The notes beneath the pieces were generated by a model. That model saw only the letters and a list, made by a program, of their open reading frames with translations, did no database searches and was not told the DNA's origin. A DNA stretch of 64,000 bases, taken from the NCBI GenBank assembly GCA_028291515.1, contig JAQGHU010000102.1, forward strand, positions 92,144 to 156,143, in the 5' to 3' direction. This document shows, one piece after another, positions 45,013 through 52,472 of this stretch. The translations under genes were made by a program, and so were the position numbers. This stretch comes from Schlesneria sp. GTDB lineage: Bacteria > Planctomycetota > Planctomycetia > Planctomycetales > Planctomycetaceae. Numbering within the stretch: the stretch's first letter is position 1; the number at the start of each line of letters is the position of its first letter.

Positions 45013-45801
45013 GTGGGAGTCGGCGTCTCGATGGTAATGTTCAGTGATCGGGCGGAGGTTTCGGGCAGCGATGTTTGCCGCGAACTCTCTGCAAGATGGC
45101 CAAGCCTGACAGCTCCGACAGAAATTGATGCCAAAGAGAATATCGCGTCATTCTCGATTGGATCGGCGATGGTCTTTCTGGCTCCGATGCCCGCGCCCAT
45201 TCCCTGGTCAGATTTGGAAGGCCCCTGCGCCACCAGTCTCCTGTGGAAGAATGCCGCTCAGGAAGTGAAACGACACCAGCAACATCTGCTAGTTACGATT
45301 TTTGGCGAACTGGATCCGATCGAGTACTCCACGTTGCTCACTCAGGTGACCGCCGCAGTCTTGGCGGCGAGTCCCAGTTCCATCGGTGTCTATTGGGGCG
45401 GCGCGACACTCGTGATCCCCAAACCCATCTTCATCGATTTCGCCATGGAAGTCCTGGCCGAAGGTCCTCCGCTCCACATCTGGGTCGATTTTCGAGTCGG
45501 CAGCGAATCGGACCAGACCAGCAGCGGCTTCACCGCGGGAATGACTGCCTTGGGTCATATGGAGCTGGAAGCCAAAAACACCCCCGAAGCACCGGGCGAA
45601 CTCCGCGAACGATTGATGGGATTGGCGGGTTACCTCCTCGACAAAGGCCCGGTGATCAAGAATGGAGACACCATCGGGGAAGATGCAAACGAGCGAATTC
45701 GCGTCGTGTACTCCAAATCCGCCTTCGGCCACGACGGTCAGGTGATGCGTCTGGAATATGGACCGACATCGAAGCAGAAGCCCTGGTGGAAAATGTGGTA
45801 A
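45013..45801 (+). CDS. DUF4261-domain protein
   Basis: A 262-residue protein of the DUF4261 type: AMVFLAPMPAPIPWSDLEGPC near residue 55, HQQHLLVTIFGELDPIE, ASPSSIGVYWGGATLVIP, PLHIWVDFRVG and a TALGHMELEAKNTPEAP segment. The function of the family is unknown. No signal or membrane segment is seen. The start shown is a GTG at 45013; ATG 45031 is possible. It stands between the sigma/VWA pair and an NtrC-type regulator, with no evident link to either. Confidence 0.8.
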   Translation: MGVGVSMVMFSDRAEVSGSDVCRELSARWPSLTAPTEIDAKENIASFSIGSAMVFLAPMPAPIPWSDLEGPCATSLLWKNAAQEVKRHQQHLLVTIFGELDPIEYSTLLTQVTAAVLAASPSSIGVYWGGATLVIPKPIFIDFAMEVLAEGPPLHIWVDFRVGSESDQTSSGFTAGMTALGHMELEAKNTPEAPGELRERLMGLAGYLLDKGPVIKNGDTIGEDANERIRVVYSKSAFGHDGQVMRLEYGPTSKQKPWWKMW

Positions 45802-46002
45802 GCCTCGCCTGATTGCCTTGCTACACAAGACTTAGCGAATCCCGGAGGTCCACACAGTTCAACAGCGGCTGATCAATCCCTGCCGTGCAAACCTTGTCGC
45901 CAGCCGTTAGACTTCCCTCTCCTGCGACAATCCTGGTGATCGCGCCTGTGATCGGTTGTTCGCTGCCATCAATGACTTCGGGTCGTCTTCGGGATTTCGT
46001 GG

Positions 46003-47421
46003 ATGTCGGAAAAAGCGAGCGCGCCGGCTGACTTGGCCGGAATCTCGATCCGAGTGCTCATCGTGGACGATGACGAATCACACGCGCAAGCCGTGGCGGA
46101 AAGCCTGCGCCGTGTGGGCTACGACTGCACCGTCGCGGGATCCGGCGAACGAGCGGTCGCGCTAATCGAAAGCCAAACCTACGACGTCGTCGTCACCGAC
46201 CTCATGATGGACGATGTCGACGGGCTCGAGATTCTGCGCAAATCCAAGCAAGAGTTGCCCGACGCCGAAGTCATCCTGTTGACCGGCCATGCCTCAATCA
46301 AAACTGCCGTGGCCGCCGGACAGCACGGTGTCCATACCTATCTGACGAAGCCGCTGGATGTCACAGAACTCCGACACGCGGTCGAGAAAGCATCGGCTCG
46401 CGTTCGCCTGCTTCGGCAGAACGCCGAACTCAGCCAGCGATTGGATGAGAAGTTCGGTTATGAAGGTGTGATCGGCAACAGCCCTGCGATGCACCGCGTC
46501 ATCGAAAAGCTGCGCAGCGTCGCCAACACCGACAGCACCGTGCTGATCCTCGGCGAGAGCGGCACCGGTAAGGAACTGGCGGCGCGAGCTCTGCATCAAA
46601 ACAGCGAGCGCAAAAACAAACCATTTGTCCCGCTCAACATCTCCGCCCTTCCTGAAAGCATCTTGGAGAGCGAACTGTTCGGCCACGAAGCGGGTGCCTT
46701 CACCGGCGCAGCCACGAAGCGCATCGGCAAGTTCGAGTATGCGAATGGCGGCACGCTGTTCCTCGACGAAGTCGGCGAAATGCCGATGGCCACCCAGATC
46801 AAGCTGCTGCGAGTCCTCGAAGACCGCAAGATCACCCGCCTGGGTGCCAACGACGAAATCGAAGTCAACGTCCGCCTCGTCGCTGCGACAAATGCCGCGT
46901 TGCAGGAGATGGTCAAAAAAGGAAGCTTTCGCAAAGATCTGTACTACCGACTCTCGGTGGTCACGATCGAACTGCCGGTGCTCGCCGAGCGACGTGGCGA
47001 TATCCCGCTGCTCGTGGATCATTTCCTCAAGGTTCTCGCTGCTCGCTACAAGAAGCCGATTCCCATTGTCACCAGACAAGTTCAACAAGCCTTGATCGCT
47101 CATTCCTGGCCAGGCAATGTTCGCGAGTTGCGCAATGCCGTCGAAGGGATGTTGGTCCTCGACAAGGATGGCAAGCTCGATGTCGACGACCTCCCTGACG
47201 ACATCGCTCCACTGGGTCAGAATGCGGATACAGATCCAAATGCCGCAGCAGCACGAGGTGCCGATGCGCTGATTGGACGCCCCTTCACCGAAGTCGAACG
47301 CTACTACATCGAACGAGCGTTGGAACTAACCGGTGGAAAACGCGAAGAGGCCGCTAAAATACTCGAGATCGGCGAGCGTACGCTGTACCGGAAAATCAAG
47401 GAATACGACATCAAAAGTTAG
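46003..47421 (+). CDS. NtrC-family sigma-54-dependent response regulator
   Basis: A 472-residue protein. A receiver domain covers about residues 15-130, with phospho-acceptor Asp in [10 protein letters not shown]. The AAA+ domain holds Walker A GESGTGKE, the sigma-54 contact loop GAFTGA (in [15 protein letters not shown]), Walker [12 protein letters not shown] and a GNVRELRN arm. A Fis-type helix-turn-helix closes the chain ([20 protein letters not shown]). It activates transcription by RNA polymerase with sigma-54. No histidine kinase is adjacent. ATG 46003 gives a short N-terminal extension before the receiver. Confidence 0.95.
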   Translation: MSEKASAPADLAGISIRVLIVDDDESHAQAVAESLRRVGYDCTVAGSGERAVALIESQTYDVVVTDLMMDDVDGLEILRKSKQELPDAEVILLTGHASIKTAVAAGQHGVHTYLTKPLDVTELRHAVEKASARVRLLRQNAELSQRLDEKFGYEGVIGNSPAMHRVIEKLRSVANTDSTVLILGESGTGKELAARALHQNSERKNKPFVPLNISALPESILESELFGHEAGAFTGAATKRIGKFEYANGGTLFLDEVGEMPMATQIKLLRVLEDRKITRLGANDEIEVNVRLVAATNAALQEMVKKGSFRKDLYYRLSVVTIELPVLAERRGDIPLLVDHFLKVLAARYKKPIPIVTRQVQQALIAHSWPGNVRELRNAVEGMLVLDKDGKLDVDDLPDDIAPLGQNADTDPNAAAARGADALIGRPFTEVERYYIERALELTGGKREEAAKILEIGERTLYRKIKEYDIKS

Positions 47422-47518
47422 GTCTACCCACTGGAACTTCGAGGCGCGGGTGCCACGGTTATGGAGTCTTCGACATGGCCGTGTCTTCGATCGAAGATTC
47501 TGGCGTCACTAGTCTCGC

Positions 47519-48385
47519 ATGAAATTGGGTCTTCAAGACTGGAATTCGATAGCAAGCGAAATCATGGATTTGATTGATACGGTTGTTCCCGACGCGACTC
47601 GCCACGAACAAACATTGACCTGCTTCAGTGAAGACGAGATCGCTCGGTTCTGGCGCGATGGCTATCTCTGCGTCCGACAACTCGCCACCTCTACTGACGT
47701 GGCTCAGATGCGGCGAATCACGGATCTCGGATTGCGTGAACAATTAGGCCCGATCGAGTACGAAGCGGACCTGCACTACCCGGGTGCCCCGAAGTCTCTG
47801 GACGCCGACGGCGGACGGACCGTTCGACGACTGAAGCAAGCGCTTAGTCGCGACTTTTTGTTCACCGATTGGATTACCCGTCCCCAGGTGCTCGGTCGAC
47901 TTCAGCAGTTGCTGGGACCACAAGTTATCTGTCCGCTGGCTCACCACAACTGCATCATGACCAAGCAGCCTCAATTCAGCAGTGAAACCGGCTGGCACCA
48001 GGACATTCGTTACTGGTCGTTCGCCAAGCCAGATCTCATCAATACTTGGCTGGCGTTGGGTCGAGAATACTCCGCCAATGGTTGCCTGCAGGTGATCCCC
48101 GGTTCGCATCGCGTCGATTTCGATCGATCTCGCTTCGACGCGGAAACCTTTTTTCGAGCCGATCTTCCCGAGAATCACCCGCTGATCCAGTCGCGTCAGT
48201 ATGTCGAACTGGAACCAGGCGATGTCCTGTTCTTTCACAGCAAGACACTGCATGCCGCCAGCCGCAATACCACGACAGAATCGAAGTACTCGGCGGTCTT
48301 CACGTTTCACGGCGGCGACAACTATCCGCTGCTCAATACCCGGTCAGCCGCATTGCCGTCATTGATGCTGACACCCGGTCGCTAA
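47519..48385 (+). CDS. Phytanoyl-CoA dioxygenase-family (PhyH) oxygenase
   Basis: A 288-residue non-heme Fe(II)/2-oxoglutarate oxygenase of the PhyH family. The iron facial triad is seen as GWHQDIRYW (His and Asp) and FHSKTLHAAS (second His), with PGSHRVDF between. The substrate is unknown, since the family acts on many small molecules. The start at ATG 47519 has a weak ribosome-binding site; ATG 47564 is the alternative. It is not linked to a biosynthetic cluster here. An inverted repeat follows immediately (48390-48472). Confidence 0.83.
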   Translation: MKLGLQDWNSIASEIMDLIDTVVPDATRHEQTLTCFSEDEIARFWRDGYLCVRQLATSTDVAQMRRITDLGLREQLGPIEYEADLHYPGAPKSLDADGGRTVRRLKQALSRDFLFTDWITRPQVLGRLQQLLGPQVICPLAHHNCIMTKQPQFSSETGWHQDIRYWSFAKPDLINTWLALGREYSANGCLQVIPGSHRVDFDRSRFDAETFFRADLPENHPLIQSRQYVELEPGDVLFFHSKTLHAASRNTTTESKYSAVFTFHGGDNYPLLNTRSAALPSLMLTPGR

Positions 48386-48389
48386 GTAA

Positions 48390-48472
48390 GTAGGGTGTGT
48401 GAAGTCTTCGGAACACACCATCTTACCTGTTCCACATTACTGGTGCGTTCCGAAGACTCCACGACACCCTAC
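48390..48472. repeat. Imperfect inverted repeat (REP-like)
   Basis: Arms 48390-48420 and 48441-48472 are inverted copies around the shared core GGAGTCTTCGGAAC / GAAGTCTTCGGAAC, with an outer GTAGGGTGT / ACACCCTAC. The loop is 20 bases. It starts 4 bases past the PhyH stop codon and could act as a terminator or an mRNA stabiliser. I recognise the unit as a dispersed palindrome in planctomycetes. Confidence 0.75.
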
Positions 48473-48575
48473 ATTTGCTCAACTTCACCACCAAGTGTCA
48501 GGGACTTGGAGCATAGGCATCTACACATTTTAAGCCAGAGTAATCTGAATGATTGTCCGCCCGTTTTTTTCCCTC

Positions 48576-48843
48576 AGGCCCAAGGGGCCGGAACTTTGTC
48601 CAGCCAGGGCCCTTCGGCCCTGGAATAGGCCCATGATCAAACTTCCAAAGGCCTGAAGGGCCGGACATTTCAGGGAGCGCCGATTTCAAGATGAATTCCG
48701 CGCACTCTGTCGGAGGCATGAACTCGATGAGAGATACCCGTGGAATTAAAGGACCGGCCATTCAAGCCTCAAGAGATGTAATTAGAGGTCCTGTTCCGGG
48801 GCCGAAGGGCCCCGGCTGGACAAAGTTCCGGCCCCTTGGGCCT
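48576..48843. repeat. 50-bp inverted repeat with compensatory differences
   Basis: Arm 1 (48576-48625) and arm 2 (48794-48843) match inverted over 50 bases with two differences. Both differences sit on a local stem around CTTCGG, where an A-T pair in one arm is a G-C pair in the other, so the local hairpin is preserved. The 168-base core between the arms has a further short hairpin (CCTGAA ... TTCAGG). Confidence 0.85.
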
Positions 48844-48928
48844 CATGACAGAGGCCCAAATATCCCAAAACGAATATGTCTGAGATGTATGGATACCTGA
48901 TGTCGTGTCTTCAAACCGGAGCGATTCG

Positions 48929-49699
48929 ATGAGTCCAGAAGCGTTCCAGGAATTAATCGCTCAATGGCAGCAAGGGGGCGCGGACTGGTCCGCCATCGAA
49001 CAGGCCTTACGTGCTTCATTTGGAGCAACGGTCGCAACGCCAGATGTTCAAGTCGACATGGATCGCCTCCAACGATGCGGCTTCCCGGAAGTCGTGTATG
49101 GAGCGGGAAAGACCCCCGACGCCATTGCCGCTGTTTTCCAGGCACAATTCGCCGCAGGTCAGAATTCGCTGGCCACCCGAGTCACCCCAGAACAAGCCGA
49201 CATGATCTGCGGCCTGTTCCCCGACGCGACTTCCAATCCGATCGCGAGAACGATTGCGCTGATGCGAGCCCCTGTGGAAGTCCACGGCCGTGTTGTGGTC
49301 GTCACGGCCGGGACCAGCGATCGTCCCATCGCCGAGGAAGCGGTGGAAACGGCTCGCTGGATGGGATGTCACACAGATTTGGTTGTCGATGTGGGAGTGG
49401 CCGGCCCACTGCGACTGCTGGCCCAGCGCGATCGACTACAAGCAGCGGACGCCGTGGTTGTCGTGGCGGGAATGGAAGGGGCGTTACCGTCGGCTATCGC
49501 GGGCTGGGTTGCTGTTCCCGTCATCGCGGTTCCCACCAGTGTCGGTTACGGAGCGAACCTGGGCGGATTTTCAGCATTACTGAGCATGTTGAACAGTTGC
49601 GCTGCAAATGTCGCGGTGGTGAATATCGACGCCGGGTTCAAAGGTGGCTATCTTGCTTCCATGATCGCACGTCAAAGTTGCACCTCTGCCAATCCGTAG
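48929..49699 (+). CDS. larB: LarB, nickel-pincer cofactor synthesis (nicotinate adenine dinucleotide carboxylase)
   Basis: A 256-residue protein from ATG 48929, which has GGAG 8 bases upstream; GTG 48905 is the alternative. Hallmarks of LarB are RCGFPEVVYGAGKT near the N-terminus, VVTAGTSDRPIAEEA, VVVVAGMEGALPSAIAG, VIAVPTSVGYGA and VVNIDAGFKGG. LarB is related to AIR carboxylase (PurE). It carboxylates and hydrolyses nicotinic acid adenine dinucleotide for the nickel-pincer cofactor. No larC, larE or larA is adjacent. The gene lies 14 bases before nnrD, so the two are co-transcribed. Cytoplasmic. Confidence 0.92.
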   Translation: MSPEAFQELIAQWQQGGADWSAIEQALRASFGATVATPDVQVDMDRLQRCGFPEVVYGAGKTPDAIAAVFQAQFAAGQNSLATRVTPEQADMICGLFPDATSNPIARTIALMRAPVEVHGRVVVVTAGTSDRPIAEEAVETARWMGCHTDLVVDVGVAGPLRLLAQRDRLQAADAVVVVAGMEGALPSAIAGWVAVPVIAVPTSVGYGANLGGFSALLSMLNSCAANVAVVNIDAGFKGGYLASMIARQSCTSANP

Positions 49700-49713
49700 T
49701 CACGAGAAAACGA

Positions 49714-50598
49714 ATGTCCGACGCCACATCGATCGAGCGCATCACGTCCGCTCCCGTTCCGCCCACCCGCAGGGATGACGCCAACAAGGGCAGCTGCGGT
49801 CGAGTACTGATCATCGCCGGCAGTCGCGGCATGAGTGGTGCCGCTTGCCTGGCCGCATCGGCGGCACTCCGAGGCGGAGCTGGGCTGGTCACGTTGGCGA
49901 TTCCTCAGGCGATTCAAGCAATTGTCTCAGTGTACGAGCCATCTTACCTGACCTCGGGATTGCCTGACGATGACTCAGGTCGTATCAAATCTACGGCTCT
50001 CAAGCAAATTGGCGAACTGCTCACGAATCAGACCGCAGTCGCGCTCGGCCCTGGGCTCAGCCAATCACCCGGCCTGCAGGAGCTCGTCAGCGAACTCTAC
50101 GAGACGGTGGCGGTGCCGATGGTCGTCGATGCCGACGCCTTGAACCTGTTGGCTCGCCGACCCTACCTGATCAAGCGACCTGAAGGGGCACCCGCGCGAG
50201 TGCTCACGCCACATCCCGGCGAGTTCGCTCGCCTGACGGGACTGGACGTTTCGGCCATCCAGCAAGATCGCGAAGCGGTCGCGGCCAAGTTCGCAATGCA
50301 GAACAACGTGGTTGTGGTCCTCAAAGGGCGCGGAACGATCATCACCGACGGACATCGCTTGGCGGTCAACACGACTGGAAACAGTGGCATGGCCACCGGC
50401 GGAACCGGCGACGTGCTGACGGGCCTCATCGCCGCTCTGCTGGGCCAAGGTCTCGATGCATTCGAAGCCGCTCGACTTGGTGCCTATGTCCATGGGACCG
50501 CGGGGGACCTGGCGGCCGAGTCGCTTTCGAAACCCGGCATGATTGCGTCCGACTTGCTGACTCAAATCGGCCGCGCCTGGTGCGAACTGGGGGCGTAA
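49714..50598 (+). CDS. nnrD: ADP/ATP-dependent NAD(P)H-hydrate dehydratase
   Basis: A 294-residue ribokinase-fold protein. Landmarks are GRVLIIAGSRGMSGAA, VVDADALNLLARRP, VLTPHPGEFARLTG, VVVLKGRGTIITDG and GNSGMATGGTGDVLTGL. It converts damaged S-NADHX or NADPHX back to NADH or NADPH with ADP or ATP. The N-terminal epimerase (NnrE) half, often fused to it, is absent. It follows larB after 14 bases. Both use nicotinamide or nicotinate dinucleotides, which is a possible link. ATG 49714 starts the only realistic N-terminus. Confidence 0.93.
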   Translation: MSDATSIERITSAPVPPTRRDDANKGSCGRVLIIAGSRGMSGAACLAASAALRGGAGLVTLAIPQAIQAIVSVYEPSYLTSGLPDDDSGRIKSTALKQIGELLTNQTAVALGPGLSQSPGLQELVSELYETVAVPMVVDADALNLLARRPYLIKRPEGAPARVLTPHPGEFARLTGLDVSAIQQDREAVAAKFAMQNNVVVVLKGRGTIITDGHRLAVNTTGNSGMATGGTGDVLTGLIAALLGQGLDAFEAARLGAYVHGTAGDLAAESLSKPGMIASDLLTQIGRAWCELGA

Positions 50599-50647
50599 CG
50601 ATCTATTTTCATGACGATAGCACTCTGAAAGATCGCTGCTCTGTGAG

Positions 50648-51139
50648 CTACTTCCTAAATAGGATCGACTTTACAGTTCTAATCAATCCGACGCGATCGG
50701 GCTCGTTATGCTGCAGGTGCTCGTGGCCCCACAACGTTACGCCACCTTTGTAGCAGTCTTCGGCCAGAGAAAGTCCGATCTCTTCAAAGTTCTTTCCCAA
50801 TTCTTGCCTGAGGATTTCTGGTGTATCTTTAGCGCCGATCACAAACACTCGATTCTTTAGGTCGGCCGGGATTTCTTTGTCAAAGCGGTCCCTGCGGTTC
50901 ACGTAATCCGAGTCAAAATCGATGAGCAGGACGACGTAGCCGTCCTTGTTGTTTCGCAAGTACGTGACGTACTCAGTTCGAAATTTATCCAGCACCCCCG
51001 GCCACCCATCCACACATGGTAGGACCTGAATTTGCCGTACGTTCACTTGATCGTGAAGGACGAATCCATTGGCGAGTTGTTCGTCCGCTCGATCTTCGGG
51101 AATGACATAGACATGAGGCAGGAATTTATTGACGCTCAT
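50648..51139 (-). CDS. Small TOPRIM-like protein, partner of AAA ATPase
   Basis: A 163-residue protein whose ATG (51139) overlaps the stop of the ATPase gene by 4 bases (ATGA). Its plan suggests a TOPRIM-like fold: acidic residues E15-D16 after strand HVYVIPED, then YVVLLIDFDSDY with D74, D76 and D78, then a strand NRVFVIGAKDTPEIL. TOPRIM nucleases use one Glu and a DxD to hold Mg2+. I do not recognise the family by name; RloB- or AbiL-type and PARIS-type partners are comparable in arrangement. Nuclease activity is an inference. The coupled gene order argues that the two act together. Confidence 0.6.
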   Translation of the reverse strand: MSVNKFLPHVYVIPEDRADEQLANGFVLHDQVNVRQIQVLPCVDGWPGVLDKFRTEYVTYLRNNKDGYVVLLIDFDSDYVNRRDRFDKEIPADLKNRVFVIGAKDTPEILRQELGKNFEEIGLSLAEDCYKGGVTLWGHEHLQHNEPDRVGLIRTVKSILFRK

Positions 51140-52236
51140 CCAATGACCTCATCACGTATCAGAGCATCGATCAGATCACCGTTGTAATTGAAATCACTTA
51201 GGAGCTTGGAAATCGTCGGGTCGAGATGTGATTTTCGAGTGAGAACGAACGTGTTTTCGTCAGAGAATTTTCGCACAGTCTCGGGATGATGGCTCAAAAC
51301 GATGAACTGTCCGCTGTGTCTGGCCATCTTCCTCAGGGATACAATAAATTGACCGATCTCGGAAAGAGACAGGTGGTTGTCCGGTTCATCCCACATGCAG
51401 ACTATCGGAACACCGGCTGCGCTTGACGCAATGATGTAGGCACCGATGAAGTAGCACTTTTCGCCATCGGACAGCGCATCGAATTCCACGGTCAGGGTTT
51501 CTTCCGACTCCTGTCCCATGAAAGTCACCATGAGCTGCTTCCCGTCCTTTCCTCGATCGACATTCTCGATCGACGAAAAATCAGGCCTGATCGATCTGAG
51601 AAAAGTATCAAATGCGCCGTAGGCGGCGGGCTTCTTTTCGAGTAAGCCCCGAAGACACGAAGCGTAGTTGGACGCGTCTTCGTTGAGTGCGTCCGTGGAT
51701 TGGTCTGAGAATCCGAGCATATTTGCGGGAATAGGCGAGACTAGCATAAGCGAGGCAAGGTATGTCTTAAGTTCGTCTACGGAACTTCCGGAAGGTCTTT
51801 CATTGATGATTTGAATCGCGAAGACATGCCAGTCGAGGCCAAAGCTATTCCCGCCCGCGATGTCCACCACTGCTTGCTGGCGGGTGAAAATGGCCCTTCC
51901 ATCGACAACGAGACTTTCGTCGAGAATACGTGCCTCGCGAAAATTGTCGGGCCAATCGAAGGACACGGCGTATACAAACTTTTTGCCAGACTTCGCTACT
52001 TCGATTTCGAAACGCATCGGCCGGTCGGTCCGGCGAAACGCGAAATCATTCAGCGAAATCAGTTTTCCGACCCGACCAGGGCCACGACAAATCCCTTGAA
52101 ATACGGCAATGGCCTGACGGGTTGTCGACTTCCCGGCTCCATTTTTTCCAATTATTAGTGCAGATGACTTACCGGAAAAATCGAGCGTCATACTCTCCAG
52201 ACACCGGAAATTCTGGACGTAAAGTTTTTCTATCAT
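51136..52236 (-). CDS. AAA/ABC-type ATPase (RecF/OLD-like head), candidate defence component
   Basis: A 366-residue protein from ATG 52236 (an ATG-less upstream extension to 52266 is less likely). Walker A is GKNGAGKST near residue 31, the signature is LSDGEK near 258, Walker B is CMWDEPDN and the switch histidine is LSHHPE. These belong to the RecF/SMC-type and OLD-family ATPase heads. There is no C-terminal TOPRIM domain, which OLD proteins have, but the next gene may supply it. It is the first gene of a two-gene leftward unit. Two sampled 60-base lines have about 47% G+C by hand count, versus 50% and 68% in sampled neighbouring lines. Confidence 0.85.
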   Translation of the reverse strand: MIEKLYVQNFRCLESMTLDFSGKSSALIIGKNGAGKSTTRQAIAVFQGICRGPGRVGKLISLNDFAFRRTDRPMRFEIEVAKSGKKFVYAVSFDWPDNFREARILDESLVVDGRAIFTRQQAVVDIAGGNSFGLDWHVFAIQIINERPSGSSVDELKTYLASLMLVSPIPANMLGFSDQSTDALNEDASNYASCLRGLLEKKPAAYGAFDTFLRSIRPDFSSIENVDRGKDGKQLMVTFMGQESEETLTVEFDALSDGEKCYFIGAYIIASSAAGVPIVCMWDEPDNHLSLSEIGQFIVSLRKMARHSGQFIVLSHHPETVRKFSDENTFVLTRKSHLDPTISKLLSDFNYNGDLIDALIRDEVIG

Positions 52237-52472
52237 GTAACATCCAAAAACGGTAAAGAATCTCAATCCGTAAGTGTCGGCAGATTGATTTGTTTCCAGA
52301 GATTGTAATATCCAATTGTATGCGAATCTTCGCTTTACTTCAGCCCCACACGGAGATCAACGGTGGTGAGTTGGCCGATGATCATGACTCCATAAGGCGG
52401 CTCAGCCGAAAATGACACAACTGAGATAAGTTTGCAGCCGATCCCTCTTGCGTGCCAGGCGACTACAGTTTG

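Larger units (their letters stand above)
48386..48928. other. Repeat-rich intergenic gap, 543 bp
   Basis: It lies between the PhyH and larB genes and contains two separate inverted repeats (48390-48472 and 48576-48843). Short frames within these repeats encode Pro/Gly-rich peptides on both strands only because of the repeats, and I do not call them. Confidence 0.65.

Noticed and set aside
48498..48900. Small Pro/Gly-rich frames in the repeat region
   Set aside because: The same peptide is produced from both repeat arms on opposite strands, so it reflects the inverted repeat and not a gene.
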